From NCBI GenBank assembly GCA_965363675.1, contig CBDTTW010000027.1, positions 1-23,267 of the forward strand: DNA of 23,267 nt. The letters run 5' to 3'. Source of the stretch: CBDTTW01 sp965363675. Lineage in GTDB: Bacteria > Bacteroidota > Rhodothermia > Rhodothermales > DASSAV01. A program made the translations under genes and the position numbers. This document shows, in pieces, positions 15,519-22,426 of the stretch (the stretch's first letter is position 1; each line of letters begins with the position of its first letter). The notes under the pieces were generated by a model, which saw only the letters and a program-made list of their open reading frames with translations, was not told where the DNA came from and searched no databases.

Positions 15519-16148
15519 CTACTTAGCGGCGGCCGTGTTGACCTGCTGGAGCTTTTTGCGCAGGCTCGTCATGAGCGCGTCGAAGCCGCGCTTGCGCACG
15601 ACGGCCTGGAACGAGCGGGCGTAGCCGGCCGTCGTGCTGACGTTGTCGAGCACGATGTCCTCGACGCGCCACTTGCCGCCTTTATAGCCCATATCGTAGT
15701 TCACCTTCGCCGGGACGTTCTTGTAGGTCACCTGCGTCTCGACATAGGCGCTGTCGCCCTGGACGCTGATCTTTTTGTACGCCACCTGCGTGCGGTACAT
15801 GTCGACGTCGGCCAGGGACTGCGCGCGCACGATCTCGCTGAATACGTTCACGAAGTCGGTGCGCTGCGCCGGGGTGAGCTTGTTCCAGTGCGGCCCGAGC
15901 GCGGACCGGCCCATCGCCTCGAAGTCGATGACGCCGTTGATCATGTTCTTGAGCTGCGATCTCTGCTGCTCCGTAAACGTTTTCTTGGAGCCGATGAGCG
16001 CCTTGATCTCGCGGTCGCGCTGCTCCATGAGGGTGCGGATCTCCTTGGAGCGGTCCTGCGCCGAAGCGGGCGATACGAAGAAGCCGAGCAGCAACAGGCT
16101 GCACAGGATTGCGGACAGTAGCTTGTGCATCATTGCGGACGAAATCAT
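15519..16148 (-). CDS. mlaC: MlaC/Ttg2D-family phospholipid-transport periplasmic protein
   Basis: Periplasmic lipid carrier of the MlaC family, which shuttles phospholipids between the inner-membrane MlaFEDB complex and the outer membrane. The 209-residue product has a signal peptide (LLSAILCSLLLLGFF, cleavage likely after SPASA near residue 30). The mature part has family-typical segments: INGVIDFEAMGRSALGPHWNKLTPAQRTDFVNVF, TQVTYKNVPAKVNYDM, GKWRVEDIVLDNVSTTAGYARSF near the C terminus. Start choice is open: ATG at 16148, or the paired ATGs at 16133/16130, which give a more compact signal peptide; none has a clear ribosome site. mlaD, mlaE and mlaF are not in the window. It lies 66 bases downstream of the TolC gene and may share its transcript. 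Confidence 0.85.
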   Translation of the reverse strand: MISSAMMHKLLSAILCSLLLLGFFVSPASAQDRSKEIRTLMEQRDREIKALIGSKKTFTEQQRSQLKNMINGVIDFEAMGRSALGPHWNKLTPAQRTDFVNVFSEIVRAQSLADVDMYRTQVAYKKISVQGDSAYVETQVTYKNVPAKVNYDMGYKGGKWRVEDIVLDNVSTTAGYARSFQAVVRKRGFDALMTSLRKKLQQVNTAAAK

Positions 16149-16175
16149 GTATTTATAACAGCTTGTATGCGTGTG

Positions 16176-16200
16176 CCGGCCGCTGTGGGTGGGCGGCCGG
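16176..16200. repeat. 8-bp inverted repeat between the TolC-family gene and mlaC
   Basis: CCGGCCGC (16176-16183) and GCGGCCGG (16193-16200) form a GC-only stem with a nine-base loop. No T tract follows on the minus strand, so read-through into mlaC remains likely. Confidence 0.45.
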
Positions 16201-16214
16201 GGTATGACCGGTAG

Positions 16215-17633
16215 TTATTCAACAAGCGTGCCGGTTCTGGCGCGCGCCGCCAGCGCCCCGGTGGCCGCCATCAGGCGCAGCACGGCGGCGTTGTACTGCT
16301 GCACGGAGGTATTGTAATTGATTTCGACCTCCAGGCGGTTCCGCACGGCAGAGACCAGGTTTTCCGTGTCGCCCAGGTCGAGGTCGAAGTTGATCGTTTC
16401 GGAGAGCATCCATTCGCGGCTGATGCGCAGGGCTTCCGTCTGCGATTCGAGGGCGGCGCGGGCGACGATGAGGTTGCGGTAGGCTTCTTCGACCTGGAAC
16501 AGGATGAGCTGCCGGGCGGCGGTAAGCTGGTAGTCCACCTCGTTGCGCTCGGCCTCGGCCTGCTCGACGCGCGCGCGCGTCTGCCCGAAGTTGAGGTTGA
16601 GCTGTGCGCCCAAGCCGGCCTCCAGGCCCCGGCCGCGCAGCGGGTCGCCGATGTAGGGGTTGGGCTGGCGGTAGCGGCCGGGCGTGCCGGCGATGCGGGC
16701 GCGGCCGGCAAGCGCAATCTTCGGGTAGTAGTCGGCGCGGGCCACCCGCACGAGGGCGTCGCGGGCGGCCAGGCCGGCGGCGGCGCGCTGCATCTCGGGG
16801 CGCGTGCGCAGGGCCTGGGCCTGGTACGCGTCGAGCGAGTCGAGCGCAAAGGCAATGGGGGCCAAAGTCCCGGAGTCGGGCAGGACAAGCGTACCCTCCG
16901 GCATGAAAAGCTGCCGCGAGAGCGCCGAGTAGGCCGTCCGGCGGCGCTGCACCACCTCCACGACGCGGCGCTTGTACTCCTGCTCGGTGATGAGCACCTG
17001 GAACAAGTCGGCTTCGTCCACGCCTTCGGCGCCTTCGTCGAGCAGGCGACGGATTTCGGTGCGCGCCTGGTCCACGATGCGCCCGGCCTCCTCGGTCAGC
17101 CGAAACAGCGCCTCGGCAAGCTGGACGCTGTAGTACAGCTCGCCGGTGCGCAGGGCCACTTCCAGCTCTTTCTCGCGCACGGCGGCTTCCTCGACCTGGA
17201 CGCCGTAGGATGCCGCCCGGATGCTGCCGCCGAGCTGGCCCCAGGTGTAGATCGGCTGCGTCAGGCGCACCTCGAGCTGGTTGAACGGGCGCAGGCGGTC
17301 GTACTCGTTGCGCACGTCGGGGTCGAGGTACAGGCGGTCGGTGGGGGTGTTGTTGGGGTTATAGAGGCCGGGGGCGGGGGCGTGGGCGCTCGTGGCGTTG
17401 AACTCGGTGAGGAAGCGGCTGGAGCGGGCCAGGCTGCGGCGCCCGACGGCGTAATCGACTTTCGCCTGGACGGCCCCGACTTCGGGGCTGGCTTCCAGGG
17501 CGCGCCCGATGGCGGCTTCGAGCGAGAGGCGCACCGAGTCGGGGGCGGGGCTCTGGGCGCGGGCGGTCGGGGCCGCCGCCAACGCGAGCACGGCGGCACA
17601 GGCGAGGCGAGACAGGGCAGAAGGGACCTTCAT
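16215..17633 (-). CDS. TolC-family outer-membrane efflux/export channel
   Basis: Outer-membrane channel with a periplasmic tunnel, normally paired with RND, ABC or type I exporters. The 472-residue protein has a signal peptide (MKVPSALSRLACAAVLAL, cleavage likely after TARA near 26). Two OEP-type halves follow, starting VRLSLEAAIGRALEASPEVG and later DSLDAYQAQALRTRPEM. Long heptad-rich helices are seen (VEEAAVREKELEVALRTGELYYSVQ; TRARVEQAEAERNEVDYQLTAARQL). The proline/glycine breaks typical of barrel strands occur at LTQPIYTWGQLGG and LGAQLNLNFGQ. The start is the ATG before the signal peptide. No membrane-fusion protein or pump lies next to it, so the substrate is unknown. A TACCTTCG element (17698-17705, minus strand) is one base off the Bacteroidota -7 box and could be its promoter. 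The 140-base gap to gluQ otherwise shows nothing clear. Confidence 0.88.
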   Translation of the reverse strand: MKVPSALSRLACAAVLALAAAPTARAQSPAPDSVRLSLEAAIGRALEASPEVGAVQAKVDYAVGRRSLARSSRFLTEFNATSAHAPAPGLYNPNNTPTDRLYLDPDVRNEYDRLRPFNQLEVRLTQPIYTWGQLGGSIRAASYGVQVEEAAVREKELEVALRTGELYYSVQLAEALFRLTEEAGRIVDQARTEIRRLLDEGAEGVDEADLFQVLITEQEYKRRVVEVVQRRRTAYSALSRQLFMPEGTLVLPDSGTLAPIAFALDSLDAYQAQALRTRPEMQRAAAGLAARDALVRVARADYYPKIALAGRARIAGTPGRYRQPNPYIGDPLRGRGLEAGLGAQLNLNFGQTRARVEQAEAERNEVDYQLTAARQLILFQVEEAYRNLIVARAALESQTEALRISREWMLSETINFDLDLGDTENLVSAVRNRLEVEINYNTSVQQYNAAVLRLMAATGALAARARTGTLVE

Positions 17634-17773
17634 ATACGGCGGGAAGAATGATGCCGGAGGCAAGAGCGTGTGCGGCACAGGCCGCGCGCAACCGCAGCGA
17701 AGGTAACACCACGCGCGGCGGCCCGACAGGCTGAGTTCGTGCCGAATACGGAAAAACCGCCGCCGCCCGGCCT

Positions 17774-18742
17774 TCACGGCACGCGCCGGACAGCGTCGGC
17801 GGCGCCCGGCGCGAGCTGGATGTTCGCGCGGCGCAGGCGGCCCCAGGCGAAGCCGGGCGCCAGTTCGGCGGGCGTGCAGGCGCGGGGCTGTTCCAGCAGC
17901 CCGAGCATCCAGGCCAGATAGCCCGTCACCTGCTCGGGGCGCGCGCCGGCCTCCCGGAGGCTGCCGAGGGCCAGGCCGTTGTCGCGCTTGGAGAGCTTGG
18001 CGCCGTCGGGGCCGAGCACGAGCGGCACATGCGCGTAGGCGGGCGGCTCGGCGCCCAGGGCCCGGATGAGCTGCGCCTGCCGCGCCGTCGAGTCGAGCAG
18101 GTCGGCCCCGCGCACCACCTCCGTGACGCCCATCGCCAGGTCGTCCACGGTCACGGCAAGCTGGTAGGCGTAGCAGCCATCGCGGCGGCGCAGCACGAAG
18201 TCCCCGACGGTGCGGTCCACGCGCTCGGCGATGCGGCCAAAGACGCGGTCCGTGAAATGCACGGGCGCGGCGTCCACCTTGAAGCGCAAGGCCGCCGCGC
18301 CCGGCCGGAGCGCCGCGTACCAGCCGGAGGGGAGATCGGCCGGGCGCAGGCGCGCAGGGTAGGGGGCGCCGCCGGGGCCATGCGGGGCGCTGGCGGCGCC
18401 CGCGAGGTCCTTGCGCGAGCGGGCGCACGGAAACAGGCGGTCCGCCGCCGCCAGGCGCGCCAGCGCGGCCTCGTAAAAGGCGGCGCGCTCGGACTGGCGG
18501 TAGGGCGCGTGCGGGCCGCCCCGGCCGCCGCCCTCGTCCCAGTCCAGGCCCAGCCATGCCAGATCGCGTTCGGCGGCCTCGGCCATGCCGGGCGCCACGC
18601 GCGGGCCGTCGAGGTCTTCGAGGCGCCAGAGGAACGCCCCGCCCTGGGCGCGCGCCGAGAGCCACGCCGCCAGCGCCGCAAGGGCGTTGCCGAGGTGGAT
18701 CAGCCCGGTGGGCGAGGGAGCGTAGCGGCCGCGAACGCGCAT
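17774..18742 (-). CDS. gluQ: Glutamyl-queuosine tRNA(Asp) synthetase GluQ (YadB)
   Basis: Truncated paralogue of glutamyl-tRNA synthetase that attaches glutamate to queuosine in the anticodon of tRNA-Asp. The 322-residue protein has only the class I catalytic core. YAPSPTGLIHLGNALAAL holds the HIGH-type motif (HLGN, 16-19), WRLEDLDGPRV binds glutamate, and KLSKRD (249-254) is the KMSKS-type loop. The anticodon-binding domain of GltX is absent, which identifies GluQ. The zinc site known in E. coli YadB (Cys-x-Cys...Tyr-x3-Cys) is degenerate: C106 and Y128 remain, but R108 and L132 replace the other cysteines, and about eight extra residues lie between. The start ATG has no obvious ribosome site. 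It is divergent from the DUF721 gene, 86 bases away, and upstream of the TolC gene. Confidence 0.9.
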   Translation of the reverse strand: MRVRGRYAPSPTGLIHLGNALAALAAWLSARAQGGAFLWRLEDLDGPRVAPGMAEAAERDLAWLGLDWDEGGGRGGPHAPYRQSERAAFYEAALARLAAADRLFPCARSRKDLAGAASAPHGPGGAPYPARLRPADLPSGWYAALRPGAAALRFKVDAAPVHFTDRVFGRIAERVDRTVGDFVLRRRDGCYAYQLAVTVDDLAMGVTEVVRGADLLDSTARQAQLIRALGAEPPAYAHVPLVLGPDGAKLSKRDNGLALGSLREAGARPEQVTGYLAWMLGLLEQPRACTPAELAPGFAWGRLRRANIQLAPGAADAVRRVP

Positions 18743-18828
18743 CGGGAGGGCCCCTTGGGTGCAGGCGTATATTACGGAAAAGCCAGGGCTGCTTCCGGGC
18801 GGCCGTCACACATTGGGAAGGGGCCGCT

Positions 18829-19122
18829 ATGCCTGAATGGCGCACGCCGCAGCCGTTGCAGCAGGTGATGCAGGGCTTGATCGACGACCTCGGCATCCGC
18901 CGGAAGCTGGACGAGGTGCGCGCCGTCGAGGCGTGGGCGGCGCTGGCCGGGCCGCAGATCAACGCCGTGACCGACTCGGCATGGGTCAAGGGCGGGCGGC
19001 TCTACGTGCGCATCCACTCGTCGGCGTGGCGGCAGGAGCTGCACCTGAGCCGGTCCGGGTGGCGGCGGCGCCTCAACGAGCAGCTCGGCGGCGACTACAT
19101 CTCCGAGATCGTCTTTCGCTGA
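18829..19122 (+). CDS. DUF721 (DciA-related) protein
   Basis: A 97-residue protein of the DUF721 family, which includes the replicative-helicase loader DciA; in many bacteria it replaces DnaC. The sequence matches the family pattern: PLQQVMQGLIDDLGIRRKL, AWAALAGPQIN, then the KH-like core GGRLYVRIHSSAWRQELHL and LNEQLGGDYISEIVF. In Bacteroidota these proteins are typically this short. A ribosome-like GGGAAGGGG (18815-18823) ends five bases before the ATG. The frame is open upstream to 18556, but that part is antisense to gluQ and unrelated to the family. TATATT (18768-18773) in the divergent gap is a possible -10 element, without a good partner. Confidence 0.85.
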   Translation: MPEWRTPQPLQQVMQGLIDDLGIRRKLDEVRAVEAWAALAGPQINAVTDSAWVKGGRLYVRIHSSAWRQELHLSRSGWRRRLNEQLGGDYISEIVFR

Positions 19123-19126
19123 CGCG

Positions 19127-19163
19127 CGCGAGCGCCCGGAGGGCAGGCCGCCGGGCGCTCGCG
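19127..19163. terminator. GC-rich hairpin between convergent DUF721 gene and fabF
   Basis: CGCGAGCGCCCGG (19127-19139) and CCGGGCGCTCGCG (19151-19163) make a 13-bp perfect stem with an 11-base loop, in the 61-base gap between convergent stops. It has no T tract on either strand, so it is an I-shaped terminator or 3'-end protector rather than a classic one. Confidence 0.6.
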
Positions 19164-19183
19164 TGGCCGCCGAAGCCCGGCGC

Positions 19184-20446
19184 TTAGCCTTCGTAGGCGC
19201 GGAAGGCTACCGTGGTGTTGTGCCCACCGAAGCCGAACGCGTTGCTGAGCGCCACACGCACCGGCCGCTTCTCGGGCTGGTTGAACGTGTAGTTGAGATC
19301 GCAGGCGGGGTCCGGCGTCTCGAAGTTGATCGTAGGCGGCACGCAGCCGTGGACGATGGCGAGGATGGCCGCAATCGCCTCGATGGCGCCTGCCGCGCCG
19401 AGCAGGTGGCCGGTCATGCTTTTCGTCGAGGACACGTTCATCTTGTAGGCGTGCTCCCCGAAGGTCTGCTTGATGGCCTTCGTCTCGGCTACGTCGCCGA
19501 GGGGCGTCGAGGTGCCGTGCATGTTCAGGTAGTCCACCTCCTCGGGCCGGATGCCGGCGTCGTTGAGGGCCGTCTGCATGGCGAGTTTGGCGCCGCGCCC
19601 TTCCGGGTCGGGAGCCGTAATGTGGTGCGCATCGGCCGACATGCCGATGCCGATGAGTTCGGCGTAGATGCGGGCGCCGCGCGCTTTGGCGTACTCCAGC
19701 TCTTCGATGAACAGCGCCCCGCCGCCCTCGCCGAGCACGAAGCCGTCGCGGGTGGCGTCGAAGGGGCGGCTGGCGCGCGCCGGCTCGTCGTTGCGCGTCG
19801 AGAGGGCCTTGAGCGCGTTGAAGCCGCCGATGCCCAGCTCCGAGACGCTGGCCTCGCTGCCCCCGCAGATGGCGGCGTCGAGCATGCCCCGCTGGATGAG
19901 CATGAAGGCGTCGCCGATGTTGTTGTTGCCCGTGGCGCAGGCCGACACGACGCAGTAGTTCGCCCCACGGAACCCGTTCTGGATCGAGATATGGCCGCTG
20001 GCGATATCCGGAATCAGCATGGGGATGAAAAACGGCGAGAGGCGGCGCGGGCCGTTCTGGATGTAGTTGGCCGTCTGCTCGTGGAAAACCTGGATGCCGC
20101 CGATGCCGCTGCCGAAGATCGTCCCGATGCGGTCGCGCTGCTCTTCCTGAAGCTGCTCCGGGTGGATGCCGGAGTCCTTGACGGCCTGATCGGCCACGGC
20201 CACCGCGTACTGGCAGAACGGGTCGATGCGCCGGGCCACCTTGCGGTCGAGGAACTGGAGCGGGTCGAAGCCCTTTAGCTCGCAGGCAAACTTGGTCTCG
20301 AACGGTTCCGTATCGAAATACGTGATCGGGGCGCTGCCGCTTTCTCCGCGCATCATCGCGTCCCAGAATGAGTCTACGCTAAGCCCGATGGGGGTCAGGG
20401 CGCCCATGCCGGTGACCACTACCCTGCGAGGTTGTTTTTGCATCAT
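19184..20446 (-). CDS. fabF: Beta-ketoacyl-ACP synthase II FabF
   Basis: Cytoplasmic condensing enzyme of type II fatty-acid synthesis that elongates acyl-ACP with malonyl-ACP. The thiolase-fold protein has 420 residues and the full catalytic triad: C170 in VVSACATG, H310 in MHGTSTPLGD, and H347 in SMTGHLLGAAGA, with K342 nearby. The N terminus RRVVVTGMGALTPIG and the C-terminal NAFGFGGHN are typical of KAS II. Two ATGs open the gene (20446 and 20443); neither has a good ribosome site. It follows acpP by 70 bases on the same strand, the usual acpP-fabF pairing, with a possible attenuator between them. Confidence 0.96.
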   Translation of the reverse strand: MMQKQPRRVVVTGMGALTPIGLSVDSFWDAMMRGESGSAPITYFDTEPFETKFACELKGFDPLQFLDRKVARRIDPFCQYAVAVADQAVKDSGIHPEQLQEEQRDRIGTIFGSGIGGIQVFHEQTANYIQNGPRRLSPFFIPMLIPDIASGHISIQNGFRGANYCVVSACATGNNNIGDAFMLIQRGMLDAAICGGSEASVSELGIGGFNALKALSTRNDEPARASRPFDATRDGFVLGEGGGALFIEELEYAKARGARIYAELIGIGMSADAHHITAPDPEGRGAKLAMQTALNDAGIRPEEVDYLNMHGTSTPLGDVAETKAIKQTFGEHAYKMNVSSTKSMTGHLLGAAGAIEAIAAILAIVHGCVPPTINFETPDPACDLNYTFNQPEKRPVRVALSNAFGFGGHNTTVAFRAYEG

Positions 20447-20472
20447 GCTGTAAACGACTTACAAGGCTGGGG

Positions 20473-20499
20473 AAAACGGGTCATCAACACCCCGACCCG
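20473..20499 (-). terminator. Possible attenuator between acpP and fabF
   Basis: On the minus strand CGGGTC (20499-20494 complement) pairs with GACCCG (20482-20477 complement) around an 11-base loop. The stem is followed at once by TTTT (20476-20473), then CCCC. The six-pair stem and short T run would give only partial termination, lowering fabF relative to acpP. Confidence 0.4.
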
Positions 20500-20516
20500 A
20501 CGACGAACCAGGTTGT

Positions 20517-20762
20517 TTACGCGTTGTCGCTCTTGGCGGACAGGTACGAGACGGCCTCGCCGACCGTCGAGATCTTCTCGGCGTCCTCGTCCGGGATGGT
20601 GATCTCGAACTCCTTCTCAAACTCCATAATCAGCTCGACCGTGTCGAGCGAGTCGGCGCCGAGGTCGTTCGTGAAGGACGACTCGGACTTGATCTCCGAC
20701 TCCTCGACGCCCAGTTTCTCCACGATGATCGCCCGCACCTTCGATTCGATGTCGCTTGCCAT
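20517..20762 (-). CDS. acpP: Acyl carrier protein AcpP
   Basis: Small acidic carrier that holds growing acyl chains on a phosphopantetheine arm. The 81-residue sequence is a standard ACP: DIESKVRAIIVEKLGV helix I, then FTNDLGADSLDTVELIMEFE with the modified serine S38 in the DSL motif, then the DEDAEKISTVGEAVSYL helices. Net charge is strongly negative. A strong ribosome site (AGGAGG, complement of 20771-20776) lies eight bases before the ATG, fitting a highly expressed protein. It precedes fabF and is divergent from metK. Confidence 0.98.
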   Translation of the reverse strand: MASDIESKVRAIIVEKLGVEESEIKSESSFTNDLGADSLDTVELIMEFEKEFEITIPDEDAEKISTVGEAVSYLSAKSDNA

Positions 20763-20855
20763 CTGAACAGCCTCCTATTGTGAAGTTTGGTAGCCCATAG
20801 CGCCCGGAACAGGCGTTATAGGGGGATAAAACATGGTGATTTTTTAACAAACAGC

Positions 20856-20886
20856 CGAAGTTAAGCCACACCCATAGGAAAGGCAA
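20856..20886 (-). promoter_or_regulatory. Likely acpP promoter
   Basis: On the minus strand TTG (20884-20886) is followed after 20 bases by TAACTTCG (20856-20863), one base off the Bacteroidota -7 element TAnnTTTG. The same bases read as a sigma-70-like TTGCCT-N17-TAACTT. Transcription would begin near 20849, giving an 85-base leader. Confidence 0.45.
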
Positions 20887-21023
20887 TTTTCCGCGCCCGC
20901 TTTCGGTACGGGAACGTAACAGTGCGGCGCCCCTGCGGCCAGGTTTTTGGCGCCCCCGCCGCCCCCGCCGGCTGCGATCATGTGAAATGCGTATGGCCTG
21001 ACGCGCCCCCGGCGGCGGGGCCT

Positions 21024-21031
21024 TATCTTTA
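21024..21031 (+). promoter_or_regulatory. Possible metK -7 element
   Basis: TATCTTTA matches TAnnTTTG at all but the last base and lies 45 bases before the metK ATG. An upstream TTG at the right distance is missing; CTGACG at 20998-21003 is the nearest candidate. Confidence 0.3.
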
Positions 21032-21075
21032 ACGCCTTAGCAACTCTTTTGCAACCATCAGCACACCTACCGTAG

Positions 21076-22248
21076 ATGGCGTACCTCTTTACCTCGGAAT
21101 CGGTCTCGGAAGGGCATCCGGACAAAGTGGCGGATCAAATTTCGGACGCGATCCTGGATGCGCTGCTCGAACAAGACCCCAACAGCCGCGTGGCCGTCGA
21201 AGCGCTCGTCACGACGGGCCTGGTCATCCTCTCCGGCGAAGTCACGACGACCGCGTACGTCGACGTTCAGAAAATCGCCCGCGACGTGATCCGGGACATC
21301 GGCTACACCGACCCGCAACTGCGCTTCGACTCGGAGTCGTGCGGCGTGCTTACGAGCATCCACGAGCAAAGCCCGGACATTAAGCAGGGCGTCGATGAGA
21401 CGGAGCAGCACGAGCAGGGCGCCGGCGACCAGGGCATGATGTTCGGCTTCGCCACGCGCGAGACGCCCGAACTGATGCCGATGCCGGTGATGCTGGCCCA
21501 CAAGCTGATGCAGGAACTGGCCGCCATCCGCAAGACGACGGACCTGATGCCGTACCTGCGCCCGGACGCCAAGAGCCAGGTGACCATCGAGTACGAAGAC
21601 GACCAGCGCACCCCGCGCCGCATCCATACGGTCGTCATCTCGACGCAGCACGACGAGCACGTGTCGCTGGAGCAGATCGCCCGCGACGTGCGCACGATCC
21701 TGCTGCCGCGCGTGCTGCCGGCCGAGCTGCTCGACGACGACCTGGTGCTGCACGTCAACCCGACGGGGCGCTTCGTCATCGGCGGCCCGCACGGCGACAC
21801 CGGGCTGACCGGGCGCAAGCTCATCGTGGACACCTACGGCGGGCGCGGCGCGCACGGCGGCGGCGCCTTCAGCGGCAAGGACCCCTCGAAGGTGGACCGC
21901 TCGGCGGCCTACGCGGCGCGCCACGTCGCCAAGAACCTCGTGGCGGCGGGCCTTGCCGACACGGTCGAGGTGCAGATCGCCTACGCCATCGGTCTGGCGC
22001 GGCCCGTCTCGGTCTACGTCAACTCCTTCGGCACAGGCGCCGTCTCGGACGCCCAGCTCGTGCAGATCGTCAACGACGTGTTCGACCTCCGCCCGGCGCG
22101 CATCATCGAGCGTTTCCAACTGAAACGCCCGCAGTACCGCGCTACGGCGTCGTACGGCCATTTCGGGCGCGACGGCTTCGTGTGGGAAGCGCTCGACCAC
22201 GTCGATGCGCTCAAGGAAGCCAGCCGCTCGGCGGCCGACCTGGCGTAG
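21076..22248 (+). CDS. metK: S-adenosylmethionine synthetase MetK
   Basis: Cytoplasmic enzyme that makes S-adenosylmethionine from methionine and ATP. All family motifs are present in the 390-residue protein: FTSESVSEGHPDK with H14, GAGDQGMMFGFA (115-126), GGPHGDTGLTGRKLIVDTYGG, and GGGAFSGKDPSKVDRSAAYAARHVAKN. Length is normal and the ATG starts at the conserved N terminus (MAYLFTSESV). No strong ribosome site precedes it. It stands alone: divergent from acpP and followed by a strong terminator. Confidence 0.98.
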   Translation: MAYLFTSESVSEGHPDKVADQISDAILDALLEQDPNSRVAVEALVTTGLVILSGEVTTTAYVDVQKIARDVIRDIGYTDPQLRFDSESCGVLTSIHEQSPDIKQGVDETEQHEQGAGDQGMMFGFATRETPELMPMPVMLAHKLMQELAAIRKTTDLMPYLRPDAKSQVTIEYEDDQRTPRRIHTVVISTQHDEHVSLEQIARDVRTILLPRVLPAELLDDDLVLHVNPTGRFVIGGPHGDTGLTGRKLIVDTYGGRGAHGGGAFSGKDPSKVDRSAAYAARHVAKNLVAAGLADTVEVQIAYAIGLARPVSVYVNSFGTGAVSDAQLVQIVNDVFDLRPARIIERFQLKRPQYRATASYGHFGRDGFVWEALDHVDALKEASRSAADLA

Positions 22249-22283
22249 AGTCTGCGGCGCCGCGCCCTGCGCCGCGCCGGTCG

Positions 22284-22317
22284 AAAAGGGGCGCCCTTTC
22301 GCGGGGCGCCCCTTTTT
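22284..22317 (+). terminator. Intrinsic terminator of metK
   Basis: AAAAGGGGCGCCC (22284-22296) pairs perfectly with GGGCGCCCCTTTT (22304-22316) around a seven-base loop, ending in five Ts. A second GC stem, GCGGCGC/GCGCCGC (22254-22275), lies just after the stop codon. This isolates metK from the downstream gene. Confidence 0.93.
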
Positions 22318-22344
22318 CATAGCGGGAGGGTCTTAACTTACAGG

Positions 22345-22397
22345 GCCGTAACGCCTGCATCACGGCGCAATTTTTGCCTTCGTTTTCGCCGTAACGC
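22345..22397. repeat. Ten-base direct repeat upstream of the FTP-domain gene
   Basis: GCCGTAACGC occurs at 22345-22354 and again at 22388-22397. The copies are 43 bases apart start to start, close to four helical turns, and lie 30-80 bases before the ATG at 22427. They could be a tandem operator, but the repeat is short and GC-rich, so chance is possible. No clear promoter was found in 22318-22426. Confidence 0.35.
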
Positions 22398-22426
22398 GCT
22401 TCTCTCCACCGGCTGTTTTTCCTTCT

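Larger units (their letters stand above)
20763..21075. other. Divergent intergenic region acpP-metK (313 bases)
   Basis: No gene is supported here. The acpP-proximal half is AT-richer and holds its ribosome site and likely promoter. The metK-proximal half has GC-rich stretches, including a nine-base unit GCCCCCGCC repeated in tandem within 20950-20975. I see no SAM riboswitch: the metK leader implied by the -7-like element is only about 40 bases. Confidence 0.6.

Noticed and set aside
17740..17773. Terminator just after gluQ (minus-strand GC stretch followed by TTTTT, 17755-17759)
   Set aside because: The T run is present but I could not find a stable complementary stem directly before it.
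19163..20278. A 371-codon plus-strand frame opposite fabF
   Set aside because: fabF on the minus strand has a full catalytic triad, and the plus frame has no recognisable features.
20940..20980. GC-rich tandem GCCCCCGCC units as a CRISPR-like or mobile repeat
   Set aside because: Only two adjacent nine-base units with no spacers, so this is simple low-complexity sequence.
21000..21075. SAM riboswitch before metK
   Set aside because: The likely leader is about 40 bases and shows no multi-helix junction, so there is no room for a known SAM aptamer of the larger classes.
21067..22320. A 417-codon minus-strand frame covering metK
   Set aside because: metK is unambiguous on the plus strand, and the antisense frame runs through its terminator.
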